From: Nitrospirillum viridazoti
GTDB lineage: Bacteria > Pseudomonadota > Alphaproteobacteria > Azospirillales > Azospirillaceae
Direction: 5' to 3' (one strand)
Assembly: GCF_007827975.1 (NCBI RefSeq)
Contig: NZ_VITT01000001.1
DNA length: 64,000 nt
The notes under the pieces are model-generated. The model searched no databases. It had not been told where the DNA came from and worked only from the letters and a program-made list of their open reading frames with translations. Below, piece after piece: positions 57,546 to 64,000 of the stretch; the first letter of the stretch is position 1, and every line of letters begins with the position of its first letter. The position numbers and the translations under genes are program-made.

Positions 57546-58903
57546 TACCTTCTTCGCTGACGACCTCTTCACTGACCCGGCGCCTTTTGCTGCTGTCGGT
57601 CCTCTGGATCGCTCCGGCGCTGGTCATCACCGGCATCATCCTGACCGACTTGTTCCGCACCCATGCCGAGGCCGAGTTGAGCCGGCGCATGGCCCAGCAC
57701 CTGGATGAGTTGGCGGCAGTGCTGGAAGTGACGCCGGACGGCGCGGTGGCGCTGGCCCGGGACCTGAGCGACCCCCGGTTCCGCCGCCCGCTGTCAGGGT
57801 TGTATTGGCGGGTCGATGGCCCTGGGAACCGCGTGCTGCGGTCGCGGTCGCTCTGGGACCAGGCCCTGGACCTGCCGGCCGACACCCCCAAGGATGGTGA
57901 GGTTCATCGCCACAGCCTTACGGGACCGAACGGGGCCCCGCTGGTGGCATGGGAGCGCAGCCTGCGCCTGCCGGGAGTGGCAAAACCGGTGCGCGCGGCC
58001 GTGGTCGTCGACGCCAGCGACGTGCAGGCCGCGACGGCCGGCTTTTCCCGGGTGTTGGGCCTGTCGCTGGCGGTGCTGGCCGCCGGTCTGCTGGCGGCCG
58101 CGGCCATCCAGGTGCGCCTGGGGCTGGGACCGCTGCGGCGGATGCGGGCGGCCCTGGCCGATCTGCGCGCCGGGCGGTCGAACCGTCTGGAGGGCGCCTT
58201 CCCTGGCGAGGTCCAGCCCGTGGTGGACGACCTCAACCTGCTGATGGAGGAGAACCGGGCGATGGTGGAGCGGGCGCGGGCGCAGGCGGCTGATCTGGCG
58301 CATGCGCTGAAAACCCCGCTGGCTGTCATCGCCAACGCCGCCGCCGCGCCGGGCGGCATGGACCCGGCGGTGGTGGCGGCCGAGGCGGACCGTATGCGAG
58401 GTCAGATCGAACGGCACCTGGCCCGGGCGCGGGCCGCGCCGGCGCTGCTTCATTCCTCAGGCGGAACGGTTGTCCTGCCGGTGCTGCGGCAGATCGCCCG
58501 CACCGTGGCTCATCTGCATACCGAGCGCGGGGTCGATATCCGGATCGACGGCGATGCGCAGGTTCGGGTTCGGGCCGACCCGGTGGACCTGCAGGAAATG
58601 GCCGGCAACCTCATCGACAACGCCGCCAAATGGTGCACAGCGGTGGTCCGGGTGACGGCCACGGCGGCCAGCGGCGGGGTTGTCATCACCGTCCAGGATG
58701 ATGGGCCCGGCATTCCGGCGGATAGGCGGTCGGACGTTCTGGCCCGGGGCGCCCGCCTGGACGAGGCGGTGCCGGGTACCGGCCTGGGCCTGACGATAAC
58801 GGAGGAGTTGGCGCGCCTTCATGGCGGAAGCCTCAGCTTGGACACCTCTCCGACCGGCGGGCTCAGCGCCTCGCTCCATCTGCCACAGGCGGTGGCCCGC
58901 TAA
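57542..58903 (+). CDS. Sensor histidine kinase
   Basis: 453 aa. TM1 is LLLLSVLWIAPALVITGIIL, a periplasmic segment of about 130 residues follows, then TM2 (LGLSLAVLAAGLLAAAAIQVRL) and a HAMP-like linker. The dimerisation helix has His254 in ADLAHALKTPLAV, and the ATP domain has GNLIDNAAKWC, DDGPGIP and GTGLGLTITEEL. Starts at GTG 57542, overlapping the response regulator stop. The PhoQ-like HALKTPL motif, without the usual acidic residue after His, is notable. Signal unknown; the PepSY protein may participate. Confidence 0.9.
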   Translation: MIPSSLTTSSLTRRLLLLSVLWIAPALVITGIILTDLFRTHAEAELSRRMAQHLDELAAVLEVTPDGAVALARDLSDPRFRRPLSGLYWRVDGPGNRVLRSRSLWDQALDLPADTPKDGEVHRHSLTGPNGAPLVAWERSLRLPGVAKPVRAAVVVDASDVQAATAGFSRVLGLSLAVLAAGLLAAAAIQVRLGLGPLRRMRAALADLRAGRSNRLEGAFPGEVQPVVDDLNLLMEENRAMVERARAQAADLAHALKTPLAVIANAAAAPGGMDPAVVAAEADRMRGQIERHLARARAAPALLHSSGGTVVLPVLRQIARTVAHLHTERGVDIRIDGDAQVRVRADPVDLQEMAGNLIDNAAKWCTAVVRVTATAASGGVVITVQDDGPGIPADRRSDVLARGARLDEAVPGTGLGLTITEELARLHGGSLSLDTSPTGGLSASLHLPQAVAR

Positions 58904-59073
58904 TCCCGCAGGCGAATGCTGTGGTGTTATCGCTGCGCCATTTATGCTGTATCGATAAAATTATTGGCCCGGTTGACCCTACGGGACCGGCCCGGTGGCG
59001 GCGTGACGCTGCGGGGCGCGGCTGCTACCCTGCCCAACCGCCGGGGCACCGGCCCCTTTCCCGCCCGTCTGAT

Positions 59074-60027
59074 ATGGCTGCGCCCGTGACTCTCCAAGGC
59101 ATCATCCAGGACATCGTCGACGAGATGCGGGCCGCACCCGATCGTGGCAAGGTCGCGACCTACATCCCCAGCCTGGCCAAGGTCGACCCCGCCAGGTTCG
59201 GCATGGCGGTCTATACCGTCGATGGGGAATGCCATGCCGGCGGGGATGATGAGGTCGGCTTTTCCATCCAGTCGATATCCAAGGTCTTTTCCCTGACGCT
59301 GGCCCTGGGCAAGGCGGGGGACCAGCTGTGGGAGCGGGTGGGGCGCGAGCCCTCCGGCACGGCGTTCAATTCCATCGTCCAGCTTGAGGCGGAGCGGGGC
59401 ATTCCGCGGAACCCCTTCATCAATGCCGGCGCCATCGTCGTGACGGACGTGAATCTGGCGGGGCATCCGCCCCGTGAGGCCATCGGCGAACTGGTCCAGT
59501 TCGTCCGCTATCTGGCGGAGGATGAATCCATCGCCATCAATGAGGAGGTCGCCCGGTCGGAAGAGCGTACGGGCGAACGCAACCGGGCCCTGGCCCATTT
59601 CATGAAATCCTATGGCGTGCTGCGGCATGCGCCCGACCTGGTATTGGGCACCTATTTTCACGCCTGCGCCATCGAGATGACCTGCCGCCAGCTTGCCGCC
59701 GCCGGGCGCTACCTGATGCTGGATGGCCGCCATCCGGGGGGTGGCCGCACCATTTCATCGATACGGGCCCGCCGCATCCTGTCCCTGATGCTGACCTGTG
59801 GCCATTACGACGCCAGCGGCGACATCGCGTTCCGCGTCGGGATCCCGGCCAAGTCCGGTGTCGGCGGCGGCATATTGGCCATCGTTCCCGGCCGGGCCTC
59901 CATCGCCGTCTGGTCCCCCGGCCTGAACGCCAACGGCAACTCCCAGCTGGGCAGCCTCGCCCTGGAGCGCCTGGCCGAGGCCACGGGATGGAGCCTGTTT
60001 AACCCAGGCCGCCTGTCAGATCGATGA
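59074..60027 (+). CDS. glsA: Glutaminase
   Basis: 317 aa of the serine-dependent beta-lactamase-like glutaminase family, giving glutamate and ammonia from glutamine. The catalytic SxxK is Ser67-Ile-Ser-Lys70 in FSIQSISKVFS. Also present are GREPSGTAFNSIVQLE, PRNPFINAGAI and VGGGILAIVPG, all conserved. ATG 59074 is chosen because the family N-terminus is LQGIIQDIV; the open frame further upstream has no family similarity. Not linked to its neighbours in an obvious way. Preceded by 170 bases with no recognised gene. Confidence 0.9.
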   Translation: MAAPVTLQGIIQDIVDEMRAAPDRGKVATYIPSLAKVDPARFGMAVYTVDGECHAGGDDEVGFSIQSISKVFSLTLALGKAGDQLWERVGREPSGTAFNSIVQLEAERGIPRNPFINAGAIVVTDVNLAGHPPREAIGELVQFVRYLAEDESIAINEEVARSEERTGERNRALAHFMKSYGVLRHAPDLVLGTYFHACAIEMTCRQLAAAGRYLMLDGRHPGGGRTISSIRARRILSLMLTCGHYDASGDIAFRVGIPAKSGVGGGILAIVPGRASIAVWSPGLNANGNSQLGSLALERLAEATGWSLFNPGRLSDR

Positions 60028-60210
60028 CGCGGCGTGGTGCCGGCCTGGACGGAAGCGTCGCGACCGCACCGGGGGTTGCAATCGCATTTTGCGAAGGCAG
60101 TCGCCGGTCTCATGCCGTTGGCATTACTTCCCGTCATCCTCGCGCACCTTGCCTTTTCGGATGAACTTCCGCACCAATGACGTTTGTTTCCCGTCATAGC
60201 GGTCGCCTTT

Positions 60211-61479
60211 ATGAGTTCCTCCGCCCCCGCCTTCCGGCCTGCGAACCCGGACCAGCTCGACCGCATGGCGCGGGTGTCGTTCCCGCTGGGCTGGCTGGTA
60301 TTCGGCATCTTCCTGGCGGCCGTGCTGGGCGGACTGGCCTGGTCCCTGGTCGCCACCGCGCCGGTCAAGGTGGCGGGCAACGGCGTGCTGCAGGGCAGCG
60401 GCGGCGTGGCCTTGGTGACAGCGCCCAGCAGTGCCGCCATCACGGCGCTGAAGGCCAGTGTCGGCGGCGGCGTTCATGAGGGCGAGATCGTCGCCGTGCT
60501 GGCGGACCCGGTGCTGGACGCCCGGCTGGAGACGGTCCAGGCCCGCTTGGCCCGGCTGGAGGCGGAGGAGGGGCGGCTGAAGGACTTCCAGGCCCGCGCC
60601 CGGGCGGCCCGCACCCGCGATGACGAGCAGCGGCGCCAGGGGTGGGAGCAGGCCTTGCAGCAGGCCCGCCAGCGGGAGGCGGCGCTGGGCCAGGTGTTGG
60701 CCAGCCAGCATGAGCTGATGGGTCGCGGTTATGCCACGCGTGAGCGCATCCTGATGACGGAGAACGACCGCGCCCAGGCCCAGCGCGACATCACCGCCGC
60801 CCTGAACGCGCTGAACACCCTGGGCGTGGAGGCGGACGAGCGCGCCATCGAGGATGAGCGCGAGATGCTCGAACTGGAGAGCAAGATCGGTCAGGGTCGG
60901 CAGGATCTGGCCGAGGCCATGGCCGAACGCGCGGCGCGGACCGAAGTTCGCGCGCCCATCACCGGCCGGGTGATCGAGCTGTCGGCCGCCGCCGGCGACC
61001 GGGTGGCCGCAGGTTCGGCCCTGATGCGCCTGGTGCCGGAGGGTCGGGTGGTGGCGGGCGACGGGCTGGTGGGCATCCTTTACGTCGCCCCGGCCGATGG
61101 TAAGAAGATACGCCCCGGCATGACGGTGCAGATCATCCCCTCCACCGTGAAGGTGGAGCGCGACGGCTTTATCCATGGCGAGGTCATCCGCGTGTCCGAG
61201 ACGGCGGCGACGCGGGAGGCGGTGCAGCAGACGCTGAAGAACGACGTCTTCGTCACCAGTCTGATGGCCAACGGCCCGCCGTTCGAGGTGCGGGTGGCCC
61301 TGCGGCGCGATCCCGCGGCCGTCAGCGGCTTCGCCTGGTCATCATCCCGGGGGGCCACGCGGCCGGTGGAAAGCGGCACCGTCATTAAAGGCGGGGTGGT
61401 GGTGGAGCGCACGCGCATCATCGCCCTGGCCTTCCCCGCCATCGAACCGGTGCTGGACCTCCTGGGGCTTGAGCCGTGA
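60211..61479 (+). CDS. HlyD-family adaptor of an NHLM-type bacteriocin export system
   Basis: 422 aa. One N-terminal membrane helix (FPLGWLVFGIFLAAVLGGLAWSLVA, about 32-56), then a beta-barrel part with VKVAGNGVLQGSGGVALVTAPSSAAI, a long coiled coil (LETVQARLARLEAEEGRLKDFQARARAARTRDDEQ...), and RAPITGRVIELSAAAGDRVAAGSALMRLVP as the biotinyl-lipoyl-like part. Matches NHLM bacteriocin system secretion proteins. ATG 60211 is used; a GTG in frame at 60184 is also open. Overlaps the peptidase/ABC gene by four bases. Confidence 0.82.
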   Translation: MSSSAPAFRPANPDQLDRMARVSFPLGWLVFGIFLAAVLGGLAWSLVATAPVKVAGNGVLQGSGGVALVTAPSSAAITALKASVGGGVHEGEIVAVLADPVLDARLETVQARLARLEAEEGRLKDFQARARAARTRDDEQRRQGWEQALQQARQREAALGQVLASQHELMGRGYATRERILMTENDRAQAQRDITAALNALNTLGVEADERAIEDEREMLELESKIGQGRQDLAEAMAERAARTEVRAPITGRVIELSAAAGDRVAAGSALMRLVPEGRVVAGDGLVGILYVAPADGKKIRPGMTVQIIPSTVKVERDGFIHGEVIRVSETAATREAVQQTLKNDVFVTSLMANGPPFEVRVALRRDPAAVSGFAWSSSRGATRPVESGTVIKGGVVVERTRIIALAFPAIEPVLDLLGLEP

Positions 61480-63680
61480 CGGCAGCGGCGGCGGTGTCCG
61501 GCGCGGTCCGGAAGGTGATGGCGGCACGTCCACGCCCCGTTCCCACCGTTTTCCAGATGGAGGCGGCGGAATGCGGCGCCGCCTGTCTTGCCATGGTGTT
61601 GGCCCACCACGGCAAATGGGTGCCCCTGCCGGAGTTGCGCGAGGCCTGTGGCGTTTCCCGCGACGGCAGCCGCGCCTCCAACATTGTGCGGGCGGCGCGG
61701 GCCTATGGGCTGGAGGCCAAGGGCTTCCGCTGTGAGCCGCACCATTTGGCCGACATCGCCATGCCCTGCATCGTCTTCGTCGACCTCAGCCATTACGCGG
61801 TGCTGGAGGGCATGGCGGGCGGCAGGGTCCAGCTGAACGACCCGGCTGCCGGCCGCCGCATCCTGACAGCGGCGGAGTTCGACGCCCTGTTTTCCGGCAT
61901 CGTGCTGACCTTCCAGACGGGGGCGGATTTCCGCCGGTCCGGCGCCGGGCCTAGCACTTGGCGCGACATCGCGGCCCTGGTGGCGGGAACGCACGGCCCC
62001 CTGGCGCTGGCGGTACTGGCGGGCGTGGCCCTGATCCTGCCGGGACTGGTGGTGCCGGCGGTGACACAGGTCTTCGTCGACTATTACCTGGTGCAGGGCC
62101 AGGCGGACTGGGGCATGCCGCTGTTGGGGGTGCTACTGGCCACGGCGGTGGTGCAGTGGGGACTGACGGGCCTGCAGAACAGCCTGCTGGTGCGCCTGCA
62201 CACCCGCATCGCCATCCTGGCGGCCGGCCGCATGGTCTGGCGTATGCTGCGCCTGCCCGTGCGCTTCTTCGGCCAGCGCCACGCCGGCGCCCTGGCCGGC
62301 CGGGTGGACCTGGCCCGTCCCCTGGGTATGCAGGCGGCGGAACAGCCGGTGAAGGCGGCGCTGGCCCTGGCCTCCAGCGTCTTCTTCACCCTGGCCATGC
62401 TGCTCTACAGCCCCATCCTGACCCTGGTCACCCTGCTGGCCGCGGCCATTCCCATCGCCGCCCTGGCGCTGACGCAACGCCGGCTGGAGGAACGGGTCCG
62501 CAAGGCCGGCATGGCGGCCATCAAGGTGCATGGCCGGGCCGTCCAGGGCATCGGCATGGTGGAAACCCTGAAGGCCAGCGGTACCGACGACGTGTTCTTC
62601 GGCCAGTGGGCCGGCCTGCTGGCCGCCCTGGTGCGCGACCGTCAGGCGGCCGGCCGTATCGAGGCGCTGCTGGGCGCCGTGCCCGACGGTGTCATGCTGC
62701 TGAACCGGGGCCTGGTGCTGGCCCTGTCCGCCGGCTTCGTCATCGCGGGCAGCATGACGGTGGGCGAACTGGCCGCCTTCCAGACCCTGATCACCGCCTT
62801 CGCCGCCGCCTTGTCCACCCTGATGCGTCAGATCACCAGCCTGAAGCAGGTGCGCAGCCCACTGGACCAGTTGGCCGACGTCGCCACCACGCCCCTGGCC
62901 TGGGAATTCGCGGACGACCGGCCGGACGCGTCGGCGGCACCCGCCATCCGCGATGGCGCCAAGCTGAGCGGCGCCCTGGCCGTCCGCGACCTCACCTTCG
63001 GTTACACCCCTCAGGGCGAAGCGGTGGTGAAGGGCGTGGACCTGGACATCGCCCCCGGCGCCCGCGTGGCCCTGGTGGGTGCGTCGGGCAGCGGCAAGTC
63101 CACCGTAGGCCGCCTGGTGGCCGGCCTGTTCGACCCGCTGGGCGGCGACATCCTGTTGGACGGCCATCCCCTGCGCGCCGTGCCGCGCGACCGGCTGCGC
63201 GCGTCGCTGGCCATGGTGGACCAGGATATCCTGCTGTTCGAGGGCACGGTGCGCGACAACCTGACCCTGTGGGACGAGACCGTGCCCGAGGCCCGGATCA
63301 TCCGCGCGGCCAAGGACGCCATGATCCACGACGACATCGTCGCCCGTGTCGGCGGCTACGGTGGCCGGGTGGAGGAGGCTGGCCGCAACTGGAGCGGCGG
63401 CCAGCGCCAGCGGCTGGAGATCGCCCGCGCCCTGGTGATGGAGCCCAGCTTGCTGATCCTGGACGAGGCCACCAGCGCCCTGGACCCGACCATTGAACAA
63501 GCGTTGATGGACAATGTCCGCCGTCGCGGCTGCGCCTGCCTGATCATCGCCCACCGCCTCAGCGCCATTCGCGACTGTGACGAGATCATCGTCCTCAAGG
63601 ATGGCCGGGTGCTGGAACGCGGCGGCCATGAGGCGCTGATGGCGGCGGGCGGCGCCTATCGCCAGTTGGTGGAGTCGTGA
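61476..63680 (+). CDS. NHLP-family ABC exporter with C39 peptidase domain
   Basis: 734 aa bacteriocin-type exporter: leader peptidase, membrane domain and ATPase. The C39 domain has catalytic Cys33 (MEAAECGAACL), His106 (DLSHYAVLEG) and Asp122 (LNDPAAG), so it should cleave a leader at a GG-type site. Membrane helices run from about residue 165 to 430. The ATPase has Walker A GASGSGKST at 535-543, signature WSGGQRQRLE near 639 and LLILDEATSAL. GTG 61476 overlaps the adaptor stop. Paired with a second permease/ATPase, as in NHLM loci. The precursor peptide is not visible in this window. Confidence 0.88.
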   Translation: MTAAAAVSGAVRKVMAARPRPVPTVFQMEAAECGAACLAMVLAHHGKWVPLPELREACGVSRDGSRASNIVRAARAYGLEAKGFRCEPHHLADIAMPCIVFVDLSHYAVLEGMAGGRVQLNDPAAGRRILTAAEFDALFSGIVLTFQTGADFRRSGAGPSTWRDIAALVAGTHGPLALAVLAGVALILPGLVVPAVTQVFVDYYLVQGQADWGMPLLGVLLATAVVQWGLTGLQNSLLVRLHTRIAILAAGRMVWRMLRLPVRFFGQRHAGALAGRVDLARPLGMQAAEQPVKAALALASSVFFTLAMLLYSPILTLVTLLAAAIPIAALALTQRRLEERVRKAGMAAIKVHGRAVQGIGMVETLKASGTDDVFFGQWAGLLAALVRDRQAAGRIEALLGAVPDGVMLLNRGLVLALSAGFVIAGSMTVGELAAFQTLITAFAAALSTLMRQITSLKQVRSPLDQLADVATTPLAWEFADDRPDASAAPAIRDGAKLSGALAVRDLTFGYTPQGEAVVKGVDLDIAPGARVALVGASGSGKSTVGRLVAGLFDPLGGDILLDGHPLRAVPRDRLRASLAMVDQDILLFEGTVRDNLTLWDETVPEARIIRAAKDAMIHDDIVARVGGYGGRVEEAGRNWSGGQRQRLEIARALVMEPSLLILDEATSALDPTIEQALMDNVRRRGCACLIIAHRLSAIRDCDEIIVLKDGRVLERGGHEALMAAGGAYRQLVES

Positions 63681-64000
63681 GCATGGACGACACCGACCGG
63701 CTGGAGAAGGACGAGCGGGCGGCCCGTGATCGCCATGCCGGCCTGCTGGCCCTGCAGGCGCTGAGCGGGGTATTGGGGGGCGGAGTATTAGGGGGCGGGG
63801 TATTGGGACCGGACCGCGGCGCCACCCACGCGTCCCTCTTGGCCCCCCTGTCGGAACAGCCCCTGGTGTTGGCCTTCGCGCATCTGGGCGCGGTGCTGGG
63901 CTTCGAGGTGTGCCTGCCGCCCCGCCAGCAGGGGGGGGCGCCGACGCCGGCGCTGGAGGTGCTGGCCCGGGCCAGCCGCGTGCGCCTTAGGGGCGTCCAA
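63677..64000 (+). CDS. Second NHLP ABC transporter subunit, N-terminus (partial)
   Basis: The gene runs off the right edge; 108 codons are visible from GTG 63677, which overlaps the previous stop by four bases. The sequence starts MSMDDTDRLEKDERAARDRHAGLLALQALSGVLGG and continues with a region rich in Leu, Ala, Gly and then SEQPLVLAFAHLGAVLGF. No ATPase motif is yet reached. By position in NHLM/NHLP loci it is probably the permease/ATPase companion lacking the peptidase. It contains the GVLGG repeat described at 63766-63808. Confidence 0.7.
   Translation, partial: MSMDDTDRLEKDERAARDRHAGLLALQALSGVLGGGVLGGGVLGPDRGATHASLLAPLSEQPLVLAFAHLGAVLGFEVCLPPRQQGGAPTPALEVLARASRVRLRGVQ
63766..63808 (+). 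repeat. Period-15 tandem repeat coding GVLGG x3
   Basis: GTATT(G/A)GGGGGC-type units recur with a 15-base period, giving GVLGGGVLGGGVLG in the partial ABC subunit. The codons GTA and TTA are rare in this GC-rich window, and low-complexity slippage is the likely origin. Confidence 0.7.

Noticed and set aside
60028..60210. Small precursor peptide gene before the NHLM adaptor
   Set aside because: No short frame with a ribosome site and a leader/GG motif was found on either strand.
62133..63629. 498-codon antisense open frame opposite the NHLP exporter
   Set aside because: Shadow; the plus strand has peptidase, Walker and signature motifs.

Overview
The window looks like part of a GC-rich alphaproteobacterial chromosome. 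The evidence is very high G+C at third codon positions, TonB-dependent receptors beside aromatic catabolic genes, exported DUF6152 and membrane DUF6644 families, and an NHLM-type peptide export system. Members of the Azospirillaceae (Niveispirillum/Nitrospirillum-like) or sphingomonad-like bacteria would fit; this placement is inference. I recognised no rRNA, tRNA, CRISPR array, transposase or integrase.

Region 1 (1-35.2 kb) is a large, apparently catabolic island. At the left edge are a gentisate dioxygenase and a fumarylacetoacetase-type hydrolase (gentisate to central metabolism), divergent from a flavin reductase-like gene. Then come a degenerate beta-lactamase-like protein, a membrane-anchored ToxR-like regulator, three exported proteins, an indolepyruvate:ferredoxin oxidoreductase pair coupled to an unusual alpha/beta hydrolase, and a translationally coupled operon of CoA ligase, Cys-less thiolase, DUF35-SDR fusion and cyclase-family hydrolase. 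Two DUF6644 membrane proteins, a hotdog thioesterase with a MarR regulator, a second ToxR-like paralogue and an AraC regulator follow. The region closes with an OCD-RidA-amine oxidase trio, an aldehyde dehydrogenase, an APC permease, a nitrilase and a TonB receptor. The parts suggest that aryl-pyruvates, arylamines and nitriles are funnelled to arylacetates or their CoA esters and on to a ring-cleavage route. The real substrate is not determined here.

Several shared sequence elements tie region 1 together. A TTTAGGCCTAAA-like palindrome occurs at six places, including upstream of the MarR gene itself. An AACGGTT-N4-AACCGTT dyad occurs at three places near exported and TonB genes. A leader of about 78 nt, with alternative hairpins, is shared by the flavin reductase-like gene and the nitrilase gene 30 kb apart.

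Region 2 (35.5-55.4 kb) is a second catabolic cluster: c-type cytochrome, flavin reductase and HsaA-like oxygenase (a split two-component monooxygenase), MFS transporter, two unusual SDRs, a LysR regulator, a VOC protein overlapping an Asp-box propeller, two aldehyde dehydrogenases, a meta-cleavage-type hydratase, an AA_synth protein, an alpha/beta hydrolase, a class III aminotransferase, a ThDP decarboxylase-like enzyme, a second TonB receptor and a cytochrome b561. Two divergent promoters here share a motif that may be the LysR target.

Region 3 (55.5-64 kb) reads like ordinary chromosome with even higher GC. It holds a cytochrome b561/PepSY pair divergent from a PepSY-response regulator-histidine kinase operon, with an 11-bp-periodic operator between them, then a glutaminase and the start of an NHLM/NHLP peptide export operon that runs off the right edge.
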